Below, piece by piece: positions 42,246 through 53,124 of a stretch of 64,000 nt of DNA (positions within the stretch are counted from its first letter, which is position 1; each line of letters opens with the position of its first letter). The notes under the pieces were generated by a model. That model saw nothing but the letters and a program-made list of their open reading frames with translations. It made no database searches and was not told the DNA's origin. The DNA comes from Rutpela maculata (taxonomy: Eukaryota > Arthropoda > Insecta > Coleoptera > Cerambycidae). Where the stretch lies: assembly GCA_936432065.2 (NCBI GenBank), contig OW386292.2:126477639-126541638 (forward strand). Direction: 5' to 3'. The position numbers and the translations under genes are program-made.

Positions 42246-42806
42246 GTCGCAGATAATTCCAGTGCATAACTCATCCGGCATTTGTTCTTTGTTCCAAGCT
42301 GAGTGATTACTTTATGTATAGTGTTTGTAAGTTTTTCACCTCCATATTTAAAGAGTTCTGTAGGAATGCGATCGCCGACTGTTTTTGATATGTTTAATTG
42401 CGCCTTAATTTCCTGTTTCAAGGGTGGTGGTACCTGTGCGTTGTTTCTTGCCATTGAAGGAAGTGTAATCTGCTCAGTGTCTTCACGCAGTTCTTTGAAG
42501 TGTTCTACCCATGTTTGTAGAACATCTGCACGACTATTAACAATGTGCCCATATTTGTCCTTGCACATTGTCAGTTTCGGTTTAAACCCTATTCTTGAGG
42601 AGTTCGAGATCTTCCAGAATGTGACTCAAAGGATCGTTTTTCCTTCGATGTACTCGTTTTTCTCCTTTTCTATGATCTTTATATCTTACTTCTCTTTCTA
42701 GAGTTCTCCTTTGCTGCATAAGTTTATATGCATATTTTTTCGCCGAGTAGTCTCCTCGCATTCTGCATCGAACTAGGAGCCCTATTCTCAGGCATTCGCA
42801 ATGCAA
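42246..42806 (-). pseudogene. Non-LTR linker/reverse transcriptase start (upstream half of a split element)
   Basis: On the minus strand the pieces are KRVHRRKNDPLSHILEDLEL, then MCKDKYGHIVNSRADVLQTW, VEHFKELREDTEQI, GDRIPTELFKYGGEKLTNTI and HKVITQL. The CKDK.G.IV......W..HF.EL and IP.EL.KYGGE.L...IH..I blocks are those between the endonuclease and reverse transcriptase of a widespread insect non-LTR group. It breaks off near 42250, where satellite S begins. Confidence 0.75.
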
Positions 42807-43084
42807 GGTTATTCTCAGGCTACGCGAGTCGAACTTCGCTGGTCGTGATGACTTCGCGTGAAGTTCTGGTAGTTGGTTTGTAAGTTAAAGTCGTGTCATT
42901 GCAATTTTGGTTGTCATATATTCCATCAGAGTTCTTTTCTGTCTCTCGGCGATTTTTCTCGCCACTGCTTTTTTCTTCAAGGAGAACTTTTATAGGCACT
43001 ACTCTATTCGTTGTTATTTCTCGAATGCTATGTTTTGTGACGTTAAAAAACAAACCACATGTGAATGACACCTTTGGACAGTAT
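42807..43084. other. Probable upstream remains of the same non-LTR element
   Basis: A minus strand frame (43071-42820) is open, with a polar composition and no clear motif. It may be the more 5' part of the element at 42246-42806. Confidence 0.35.
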
Positions 43085-44065
43085 TGGCATATCGACTATT
43101 CGCATTTGGCACCATGTTGGAAAAATGAGGATCAAAATAGGTTTTTCTCAGTTATCTCCTTCCCTGCTATTTCTACCCTAAAATTAGGGACCACCGGTAT
43201 TGTAGAGAATAAAAAAAGCTGCAACTTTTATTTAAACTATTTTTCTCCATTATTATTTTACGATTTACAGCCGTCAGAATGGTAAAAATGTATGCTTCGC
43301 TGTAGATCTTTATAATTATCTCAGTTCCCGTTGCTCCTATCAGCAGCTCGAAGTATAAAACATAATTTAACATTTTCGTTTAACAATTGGTCATTAGATA
43401 GCGCTAGGGATGTCTCTTCGTCTGTAGGATAGAAATTAGTTGCCGCAGAGTGAGATTTTGGTGGCCCCACTGGAAAACGGGCCTCGAGGGGTCCTTGAGT
43501 GAAGACTGAAAGGGGGCCAGAGAAGGAGGCCGCGGTGGAGCCCTATGGGGGCCACATCAGAGCCCTACGAAGCCTCATCTTGGAAGGTGGATTACCCGCC
43601 TCAGGTCGTCCATTACCTAGTCATCATGTATGGTGAATAAGACGTCAGTATTTTGGACAATGATCCGACAAAAAACAGACGTTCGGGATTCTGGGTTGTG
43701 GTGGTTTTAGTTCCATGGTTGAAACTCGTTATACCATAAACAGGCCTCAGGCCTATCTGAGGTTTATGTGTTCTATATGGGGATTTGGGATTGAAAGTTT
43801 ATATTTTGTTTGATTAGAGACAGACCTTGGGCCTGTAACGTTTATTTTCACGGTTTATTGCATTTTCTGCAAAACTGAGATGTGCTGGCTTAAATCTGAT
43901 GGCAGATAGGATACTATAGGATATGAAAGTCTGATTTCCAGATCAGAAAGAAATATATTTCTTTGTGTGGCTATGTTAGGGTAAGACTGACAGGAAATGA
44001 GATAATCGGGAAAAAACCAATTTTGACCGTCACTTTTCCAACATGGCGATCGTTGCGGAAATTTG
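43085..44065. mobile_element. MITE-like element with ~90-bp inverted ends and a GC-rich core
   Basis: ATGTTGGAAAAATGAGGATC near 43112 and the downstream TTCTACCCTAA pair with the inverted CACTTTTCCAACATGGCGAT and TTAGGGTAAGACTGA near 43976-44050. The core 43480-43620 is GC-rich (GGCCCCACTGG, GAGGCCGCGGTGGAGCC), unlike the surroundings. No protein recognised. Confidence 0.5.
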
Positions 44066-44339
44066 GTTAACTTACCAGATGACTAAATTTTGCAACTATA
44101 GTCTTTTAAGCAATTCTTATTTTTTTGATACACCACTGACTATCCCACGTATATCAGAAAAAAGTTTACATCCATTGTGTTTTAATCCTTTTAAGATTTG
44201 TTTATCTCCTCACCGGTTTTAGAGATATAACAAAATACCTACTCAAGCTTAACATTTTTATCGTAAATAGACATCCAAACACTTGTATTGAAGAACATAT
44301 CGAATAAACTGGAGAGAAAATGAATACAATTTCTTTATT

Positions 44340-44985
44340 TTTACTTCCACATCCAGTGGAAGTATAGTAACGACAAAAACATTTTTAAAAATTTTTATTG
44401 TTCAAATAGGCTTAGAATGTTATGAAATGTCGAGATTTTAAGTTTGAGCGAAAAAAAATTCTGTCTGTCTGTCCGTCGGTCTGTCTGTCTGTAACTTTTT
44501 TTGTGCGCACGTTTACTCTGGAACCGTTTAAGGTATTGACTTGAAATTTGGTACACATATGTATTTTAACGAGATCTGGAACTAGATTATATTTTATTTT
44601 TCATCTTATTCCGTTGAAGAGTTTGGGGGTAAATTGGGGTAAATGGGGGTAAATACATAAATCAAGCAGGTTAAAGTCCATAAAATTGGTATTTAGTACT
44701 TACACATACATTACATTACCACCCCCACCTCATTATTAAAGGGGGTGAAAAGAAAATTGTGATTTAGTGTGTGTACAAGAACCAAAAACCTCAAAATATT
44801 TTTTTACATCATCCATCCCCACTACCATTTCCCGATCACTACCGATGTGGGATATCGTTTTATGGGTTTTTGGGGTAGATGATTTCAAATATTACATTAT
44901 TTCCACATACAAAATTTTTTCGTTGTGAGAGACTTGAGTGGAAAATCTGGATGTGGAATTCCTTGGGCAGCGGTTTTTTTTTTAG
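44340..44985 (+). mobile_element. MITE family C, copy 5 (near full length)
   Basis: Starts TTACTTCCACATCCAGTGGA, then GTCTGTCTGTCCGTCGGTCT, CCGATGTGGGATATCGTTTT, and ends ATGTGGAATTCCTTGGGCAG with CGGTTTTT. Non-coding. Confidence 0.8.
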
Positions 44986-45509
44986 AAATCGGACTTACTC
45001 TACTAAACGTAAGGTAGGCAAGGTACCATTTTTCAGCATTTCTGAACTAATAGATTTTGTGATCAATTGTTTCTGAAAAAATTATTTTGCTCAACCATAG
45101 TGTGAGAAGCAACTTTTGATGAACAATGCGATTTTAGAATTTGTTTATACCCTTACATTCAATGTTCATTTGATTGAAGGATGTTTCATTATTTTTAGTA
45201 ATTTTCGATCTGGAAATCTGAGGAATAACATGAATAATATGAGATTGACGTTAAAAAACACATTCTGAATAATTTTTGATTCAGATAAGATTAAACAATT
45301 ATTTTAAGTTGATTTAAAAACAACAATTAACGATAACCTTGACACTCAAGAGGTGTTCATTCAGTTTATTATTCACGCTACACATCCTAGCACGCGTTAA
45401 GCACGATGAGCTAGCTAATATTTTAAATACAATTGAATTCAATGTATTGATAAATATAACTAAATGGAAATGCAAATTCCCTACACTGTAAATGTAGTCT
45501 AAAATAGAT
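44986..45509. other. Unassigned intergenic sequence
   Basis: No recognisable gene or repeat. Confidence 0.45.
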
Positions 45510-45710
45510 TGAATATATTGCCAGAAAAACTAGTAATTATTTCAACTTTTCCAAAAAACTCGTCGTATATAATTGTAAATAAATATCTTTCTAAACAACT
45601 ACTTCCTCGGCTATTTGCCACAGTGAATATTGGATAATAAGAAAAGCAGTATATACATTACGTACAATACGACTGTAAAAATGATGTTATTTTTAATTCA
45701 AACTACCCAA
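45510..45710. repeat. Diverged repeat shared with 7230-7440
   Basis: CTTTCTAAACAACTACTTCC, CGGCTATTTGCCAC and CGTACAATACGACTGTAAAA align with the copy at 7300-7400. Confidence 0.5.
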
Positions 45711-46109
45711 GCAACATTTTTCCGACGCGATGACCAACTAAATTTGCAGTAATCCATATTAGCGTAAAATGTGGTCGAACGATGACTTAAACACATAACT
45801 AGCTCAAAAGGACGACGTTGTTGCGACGTCAAAATCTTTTTAGGTTACTTTTAGTTATCGATTAACGTTTGTTAGATGTTGGTTGATTACTAGTCATATT
45901 TGGTATGGTTAGACCTAGGTATTAACCGAACATAGTGGGGTCCTTATTTCTCAAGGTCGCGTGCGCGTGACGTCATAACGTTTGGCAGATCTCAGAGTTT
46001 AGGAAAAGCAAACCGAAATTCCTCAGGTGTTGAATGACGATTGATTGAAATTAACATAATATCAGTGTTATTGTTTCTTTTTTTATATCACATAAAATAC
46101 TAAGTATTT

Positions 46110-46278
46110 GCTGTGTTATTAATAATGAAAGTGTGACAAATAGAGTAAACGTCAGTTTTTATAAAATACCTTTGATTATTTACAACCAGGAAAAGCGAGA
46201 ATTAAAAATCTCCATATGATTAAAAGGAATGACTACAGATCAGATATACCTACCCAGTTTTGAGAGCATTTTATTAGT
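46110..46278 (+). pseudogene. THAP-zinc-finger-like exon remnant
   Basis: The plus strand reads VINNESVTNRVNVSFYKIPL and EKRELKISIWLKGM, then in a shifted frame EHFISG just before a GTAAGT donor (46279). The order VSFYKIP ... W ... HF.SG is the THAP domain pattern (C..C....SF+.FP....W......CS.HF..G). The first Cys pair is incomplete and a stop precedes EHFISG, so it is broken. It could come from a P-element/THAP9-like transposon or a host THAP gene. No following exon was found. Confidence 0.45.
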
Positions 46279-46284
46279 GGTAAG

Positions 46285-47221
46285 TTGTTATATGTTAATG
46301 TATGAATTTGATTTTTAACATGGGTTTACATTGTAGGAAATACTGCTATATTACAAAATCAAAATGATCTTTCAAGTTGGATATCCTCTCTTATAATAAT
46401 ATGAGATACAACTTAGAAGTCAAATGTAAAATTGAAAATACTTGTGATAAAATAACTGCTGTTAAAGCAAACAATATTGATCCATGGTAATCTTCACCAT
46501 GGATTATTTATTTTTTGAAATTTCTTGTTGATACATCTTATGAGTAGTAATGGGACCTAGTGACAATAAATAATTCAACATTTAATAGATATTTATTTTA
46601 TTTTCATTTACAAGTATTTTGCATGTATCTACAAGTTCAGTGTGGTTGGCTATTTAAATGTACTGCTTAGAGTGATAAATAAAAGATAAAATAAAAAGGG
46701 AATATTTGATAAAATACATAGCTTAGTTAAGAATTGACCTACGTGAAGTAATAAAATACATGTTAGACATTAAGAAGACATTACATTTTCACAGAAATTA
46801 CAATGGTTTGCATTGTTCAATTTATAGTATGTCATAGACAAGAGGTCAACCGCTGATAGGAAAAAATTGTATGCACCGTATTATAGCAAGTCCCTCATTG
46901 CTTAACTTATTTTTTATTTTTATTTTCGTTTTCATAAACGAAAATTCTCCACATTGTACTGCATAATGGTTAACCACTTTACTGCTAAAATAAAATTAAA
47001 AAATGACATCTCGTGACCTAAAACTTTTTAAATTGCCAATGTTGAGACTAGTGAAATTAGGGTGAGCCGAAAAAACACTTTTTTTTATTTTCTTATCTCT
47101 AGATCCCGGAAAAGTTGCCTATCGCCTAACTAAGCAAAATGAAAAAAAAAAATTCAAATCGCGAAAAATGGCGAAATTTTTCTGTTTTTTCTCATTTTTT
47201 TATAATTAATTATTAAACTCG
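46285..47221. other. Unassigned AT-rich intergenic sequence
   Basis: No protein similarity recognised. The stretch at 47055-47215 leads into the fold-back element and may belong to it. Confidence 0.4.
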
Positions 47222-48345
47222 CTACTATCGAAACGCTATAATGTGAAATTTGGGGCATGAGGAATTTGAAGAAAAAAACTAAAAACCTGTATTTTCATAA
47301 TATTTATTATTCGCGCAAAAAGCTCACAATTTTCAGTAAAAATGGCAATATTTCGTAATATCTGTCAATTTTACTTTTTCATTTTTAGTAAACAAACTGT
47401 TTTGATATTCAAAAGAGTGCACTTTAAAGTCAGAATTTTCCGAAAATTCTGGCGTAAGAGGTCTTAATAGAAGCCATCGAGTCGGCACCACACACTTTTT
47501 TAGATGCTTCGGTCACAAGTTTGACACACCTGTTCTGCTGCCTGGGTGTAACAAGGGAAGCTTTGGAAATCTAGTTGCAGTGGTGTGCCAGTCTGTATTA
47601 GATTCCCATTCCTCAAGTTGACAGGAAAGTGCTGAGCAAGGATCAATTATAACCTACCTGATATTTCTGTTGACATAAAGCTAGGTATAATTTTAAAAGA
47701 ATTAGCAGCTCGTGATTCTGGTCCGCTTTCACACTCAAGGTGGTTAACGACAGCAAATCAAGTTGTCAAGCTATGTGTGAGCTTAGAAAAATCTATTGAT
47801 GAAATTCGATCACGTTTCAAGGGAAAGACTATTCGAAACTCCACCACGCCGAAACTCAACTTCGAAACAACAGACTACGTCAACATGGACTACGTCATTA
47901 TGGAATATCACTGATGAGGACATCAAAAATCTAATACAGACTGGCACACCGCTGCAACCGAATTTCCAAAGTTTGCCTTGTCACACTCAGGCTGTAGAAC
48001 GGTGTGTCAATCTTGTGACCAAAACATCTAGAAAAGCGTGTGGCTCTGACGCAAGAGATAGCTTCATTAGGATGACCCTCCTATCGTAACCATTATGCCA
48101 AAATTTTCCTAAAAATCTGACTTTAAAGTGCACTCTTTTGAATAACAAAATTAGAAATGATAAATATATTCACCGCTTGTTTACTAAAAATGAAAAAGTA
48201 AAATTAGCAGAAATTACGAAATATTTGCCATTTTCTAAGCTGTATTTTTTTAACTTTTCGCCCGAACAATAAATATTTTAGGTTTTAATTTTTTTTCGAA
48301 TTCCACATGCCCAAACTTCACATTAGGACCCATAGCGTTTCGATA
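47222..48345 (+). mobile_element. Element IV: fold-back element whose inverted arms themselves carry coding sequence
   Basis: The left arm (about 47222-47605) is the reverse complement of the right arm (about 47924-48345) over roughly 390 bp; for example TCAAAAGAGTGCACTTTAAA at 47410 appears inverted at 48120. In the plus strand the loop and right arm encode RDSGPLSHSRWLTTANQVV, then CHTQAVERCVNLVTKTSRKA and CGSDARDSFIRM. These motifs (SHSRWLT.AN; CH.Q..ER.V..VT......G...RD..IR) belong to a second uncharacterised multi-copy invertebrate family (recalled, not searched). The CHTQAVER part is present again in antisense in the left arm, so a transcript would form a long hairpin. Confidence 0.75.
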
Positions 48346-48850
48346 GTAGTGGTAGTACTGATCTTATTTCTGAAGATAGACATCCGATTTTTAAGAGATG
48401 CTCAAAGAAATGTAAAGGAAGCGTATAGTAGTTGCGATTTACAGTCATCAAAAGTTTTGGAAAATATTAAAGAAATTGTGCTCTTAACCCATGGGTTTAG
48501 TGGTTGCAATGCCACTTCTGTTTTTTCTTTCAAAGAGGAAAAGCACAAACGATAAATGTTTTAAATAAAAGCAAATGTTTTGAAGACGGCGGCGTCTGTA
48601 TATATATAAAAACCCCTTATCAATGAGAGAAGAAATCCTGGAGGACGAGTTGTATTATACAATGCCCCACAAACTGAAAAATGTTTAAATCATCAAAGAT
48701 TTACTTCATTTAATAGGACAATCCAGTTATTCCGTTATTTTGTCCAGGTTATCAGTAAGATATGAAGCTTTACAGCAACATTCCTATCGAGTACTTCACC
48801 AAATTCAATCTTGGTTAGGAGAAAATGTCGAGACAATACAATGAGGTTAA
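48346..48850 (+). pseudogene. PIN-like/GCD family protein remnant adjacent to Element IV
   Basis: The frame reads DIRFLRDAQRNVKEAYSSCD and EIVLLTHGFSGCNATSVFSF (the GCDTTSAFF motif with Asp replaced by Asn). After frameshifts it continues YEALQQHSYRVLHQIQSWLG and ENVETIQ, matching the A..QHS.R...Q.Q.WLG segment seen in the family C-terminal half. No inverted repeats of its own could be delimited. It is the fifth occurrence of this family in the window. Confidence 0.6.
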
Positions 48851-49289
48851 AAAAAAATGAGAAAAATTTTATCACCTGTTTTCACCACCAAGCCACCAGC
48901 CCCGATTTCCTTAATTGAACTTTCTTGCAATTAAAAGAAGAGTAAACGAACACGATGCGACTGTACCACATTAGGGTTGCGCTGCTCAACCCTATCTTTA
49001 AGGGTGCTTAAATTCATCAACGAACAAGATCAGACAGGGTGGTTTTAATACCGACATCGGATTGCCAGCAGTTGGTAAGACGTAGAAATGTTAATCAGAG
49101 TTAGGTATATACTTTAATGATATTCGTTAAAACACTTTGCCTTAAGAGAATACGCGAAATAACACATTTTATTTCCATTATGACGACATTCTCATAGTCA
49201 ACTTAACTTTAGCCGTGTGAAGCTTAGCTGGAATTGCCAAAACCAACAATAGGACGAATCATTTGTTTAATTTGTAGGGAAAACAACAC
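48851..49289. other. Unassigned intergenic sequence
   Basis: No gene recognised. Confidence 0.4.
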
Positions 49290-49945
49290 AATTAGGAAGT
49301 TTCCATTTTTCTCATTTTCTCGTAATAAATAGTCGTAAAAATCTAAAAAATATCTGTAATTTTTTTTTTAATTATCTCTATAAATAAAAAAGTTATGGTG
49401 GAGGCTCGATTACGTCACAACACATGATTCCGTCAACAGCGAGCGGGCGCGGGCACCTTTATACTCGCTGGCAGGCACCGGCAGTTTATAGCCAGCTTGC
49501 ATTTGAGAGCCGAAAAAATTGCTAAAACATGCAATTTTGGCACGTTCTTATTTTTCAAAAAATACCATTGGGACGGCCGTATGATGTCGCGACGTAAAGA
49601 GGAAGTCTTCCAGATAAACCTGATCGTAAATTGCACGGCGAAATTCAAAAATTCGGCTCGGCACGAACGAATCAAAAGTGACATTTTGTGACATTTCAGA
49701 AAATTGAGCACATACACTAAATAAAGGGAACATACGGCGCACTGCCGGCATGGCAAGTCAGCGCGTTGTGTATTGTGACGTCACGGAGGACTTCAGCCGA
49801 GGCGAAGTATTCAAATAAGAAATTGAATAAGTTCGTGAATTTTTCAGATATCGAGATAATTTTTTTTTTGTTTGACTAGTTATCTGAAAGACTACTAAAT
49901 GAGGTTGAATGTACATGATATTTCTAAAATAGGAAACTTCCTAAT
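49290..49945. mobile_element. MITE-like element with CpG-rich core and CRE-like TGACGTCA sites
   Basis: CAATTAGGAAGTTTCC near 49291 pairs with GGAAACTTCCTAATTG near 49930. The core (49400-49810) is GC/CpG-rich (GAGCGGGCGCGGGCACC) and contains TTACGTCACAACAC and TGTGACGTCACGGAG near its two ends. Open frames on both strands here (for example 49756-49433 minus) are probably a by-product of base composition; no family was recognised. Confidence 0.5.
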
Positions 49946-50149
49946 TGCTACCCCGCTAAAACTGCATCACGTAAAATTAGTAAAATTGAGTTAAAAGTAA
50001 AAAAAACTAGGTGTTTCTATTTTTCTCAATTCCCTGTATAGGGCTCAGCTTTGGGCACTAGATGAAGTACTTTAGGGGTTATATAGTTGTGTTATGTTTT
50101 CCGATAGTGGTTGTATATGTGTGTAAGTATATGACGAAAATGACTTTAA

Positions 50150-52169
50150 TTTAAATGGTGATGTCAAATTTACAGCTACAAATGCAAATGGTGTTTACAA
50201 ATTAGACGTACTAAAAAAAAAAGGTATTCAAAATAAACTGCAGATCAATGGACCTGAAATTGCTACATGTGCAGCTACAGCTTATTTATCACAAGAATTA
50301 TGGCATAAAAGTTTAGGTCATTTGAATCGAAAAGCTATGAATCAAATTAAAATGATTGTAACTGTTGTGAATTTCAGTAATTCGAATACTAGCCCATGTG
50401 TGTCTTGCATGCAAGGAAAGCACACTAAACAATCTTTTAAACGGAGTAGTAAGCGAGCTACTGATCTGCTTCAATTGGTACATACTGATCTTTGTGGACC
50501 GATGGAGGAAAAATCATTTGGCGGATGTCGATACTTATTTCATTGACGATTTTTCAAGAAAAATCTTTGTATACTTTCTAAAAGAAAAGGACGAGGTTTT
50601 TAAGAAGTTTGTTGAATTTAAAGCTGTTGTTGAAAATGAAATTAATAAGTCAATTAAAGTATTGAGGTTCGACAATGGCGGTGAGTACATTAATAATCAG
50701 TTTAGAGAATTTCTTCTTAAACATGGGACCAAACATCAAACCACTATTCCTCACACACCACAGCAAAATGGTGTAGCGGAGAGAACTAGCAGAACTAGAT
50801 CTATTTCTGAAAAAGCGCTAGCCATGGTGCAAGATGCTAAGTGTTCTAAACAATTTTGGGCTGAGGCTATCAACACTGCAGTGTACTTAAAGAACCGTTC
50901 TCCTCAATATTCTGTTTTAGGAAGAACCCCCGAAGAGATGTGGACAGGTGCGAAACCTGATCTGTAGCAGGCGAATGTTTTTCTAGTTATAAGTAGATCC
51001 CAATTTGTTCTATACTTGAGTAAAATTTGATTCAAATCGGAAACAAAATAAAAAAGTTATAAGGGCGTCTTCATTTTAAGTGAGTCATACTGTATATTTA
51101 AGGAAATGCATAAATTTCGACAAAATATTACGTTAGTAAAGTGTTGTAAAATAAAGATTGTTTTGCGGCTGTGATTTATAAGCCGACCACGGTAAACCGC
51201 TTTGATAGAAATATTCAAGGTACCTAATACTTTTTTTTTTAATTATCTATTTTGGCTGGCGAATATCTCGTAAACTATAACACATAGGAAGAAAATGAAT
51301 ATAGACATTCTTGTAGGAAATTTAATTATGTTTAATTTTACATAGATTACCTTTTTCCATACGACGCATAGTTTCCGAGATATAAGCGAAAAAACAAAAA
51401 AATGGGACCTTTAAAGTGCCCCCCAGTTCACCACCTAGGAGTGGGGACTTTTAATATGTTCATCTCCAGACTAGTCCAAACAAAGTTCCGAAGTCAAATT
51501 TTCTGTCCCTAAAATTTCCTTCTACACCCTTTTTTGAGCATTCGTTGCCTGGACTATCATGTTTTACAATAGAACACTGGAAGCACGCTAAACGCGTTTT
51601 AAGATATTTAAAGGGAACAATGGATAAATGTTTGTCATTTAAATCAACCGAAGATTCTACAACTGGTTTTGTAGATGCAGACTGTGGCAGTAATGCAACT
51701 GATAGGCATCCTTGTGGATTTGTTTTTAAGTTTGCTGGCACACCAATTTCCTGGGGTAGTAGAAAGCAGAAATCAGTTGCACTATCAAGTACAGAAGGAG
51801 TCAAGGAAGTAAAGGAAGCTATTTATCTTCAGAATTTGATATGTGAATTACCATGTATCCAGAAGCCGATTACAATTTTCAGCGATAATCAAAGTGCTAT
51901 TAAGTTGTCTGAAAATCAAACTTCCATAACCGTACTAAACATATTTCAGTGCGTTATAGTTTCACTCGTGAAACTGTTAAATGTGGCAAAATTATATTGT
52001 CTACAAATGACATGATTGCTGACATTTTAACAAAAGCACTTTGTAATGTCAAACTCAACAAGTAAGTGTGTTTGTGATTTAGATGATAAAATTATCGAAT
52101 GATATTGAACTCTAAATTTAATTGGTACTGGTATATCATTTATTTTTTAAGTGTCCCTAGCTTAACGGG
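50150..52169 (+). pseudogene. Ty1/copia retrotransposon polyprotein relic (reverse transcriptase lost)
   Basis: Order on the plus strand: GAG-pre-integrase (LWHKSLGHLNRKAMNQIKMI with CVSCMQGKH), integrase with the catalytic Asp in HTDLCGPM, a frameshift near 50530, then DDFSRKIFVYF, the second Asp in RFDNGGEY and the Glu in PQQNGVAER (exactly 35 residues between, DD35E), ending at KNRSPQYSVLGRTPEEMW (50967). About 570 bp of unrelated sequence replaces the reverse transcriptase. RNase H follows (51571-51920): KRVLRYLKGTMD, GFVDADCGSN, GTPISWGSRKQKSVALSSTE and FSDNQSAIKLSE, with Asp, Glu and Asp catalytic residues. It ends DMIADILTKAL and a polypurine GGGGAA at about 52168. Inactive. Confidence 0.88.
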
Positions 52170-52590
52170 GAATGTTAATAATATGCTCAGTTGACTTGTT
52201 ATTGTAAGGTAGTAACACCTATTGTGATTTTTAGGTGCCTATGTTAATTAGAATATCAAGTTAGTTTTATCTTGTAATAGTTGTCAGCTCCGATTAAAGA
52301 ACTTATATCTAGATACATAATGGCATTGATTTATTTGTCGCTGAAAGACTCACAATCTAAGGCACTTCTTCCCATAAGTTGCTGATTGGCCCATCGGCGT
52401 ATTCGCGGCCGCTCGTGCACGATCGGCTTCAGCTCGATTATCATAATCTCAGTTGACAGTTCGGCCATTAATGTCAATAAATGTTTTTCGTGTTCTCCGA
52501 CCAAAAACTGGTGAAAAAGTAATTTTATTTTAAGTTGTGATTTGCTTAATACCTAAATAATATTCTCTATTCATATTTACACAGTTTAGT
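52170..52590 (+). mobile_element. copia 3' LTR (approximate right end)
   Basis: Starts TGTTAATAATATGCTCAGTT right after the polypurine tract. The matching end is not certain; TTACACA near 52582 would give about 410 bp. The 5' LTR was not found in the window, so the left half of the element is missing. Confidence 0.6.
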
Positions 52591-52596
52591 GACAAT

Positions 52597-53018
52597 ATAT
52601 TTTGTGCAAATAAATAGTGAAGTGCTCTGCCGTTTGCAGAAAGCAGCTTAGAAAAGAAGAAAATCGATCGTTCCATAGTCGTAACATGATGAAGTTCAGT
52701 TTACAGTTATAAAGTAAATAGCAATTAAATTTTAATATCCTTTCAATACATGTTTATCTTACTGTAATATCGTATGCCTACATCACGTTATATAAAGAGC
52801 CGGTAATGCAGGAATTGCAATAATTCATTTTAATGAAAATATTTACCATTCTACACATTTTCACAACAACACACACAACGCCACTGTTGCCTATGGGATG
52901 TGATGTTCATCTATCCATTTTAATGGACATATAATGTGACTATGTTAAGAGCAAACAAGGTATATAGTGAAAAAATAGCCTGTTATGTATCGAGATATAA
53001 GTTCTTTAATCGGAGGTT
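52597..53018. repeat. Copy 2 of the duplicated ~0.42-kb segment
   Basis: Nearly identical to 1-429. It directly follows the copia LTR and is cut on the right by Element V flanks. See copy 1. Confidence 0.8.
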
Positions 53019-53124
53019 GTCAGTCAATATAATTTTTATGAATTTATTGCTGTCTGTCTTCAAGTTTATGTTTTACTGTATGTGTTGGCTGTGTATCTAC
53101 TAACACTTTACTTGTAAAGAGATA

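Noticed and set aside
42820..43071. Minus strand 83-residue frame as a separate gene
   Set aside because: No motif and it lies directly upstream of a non-LTR fragment in the same orientation; more likely degraded retroelement.
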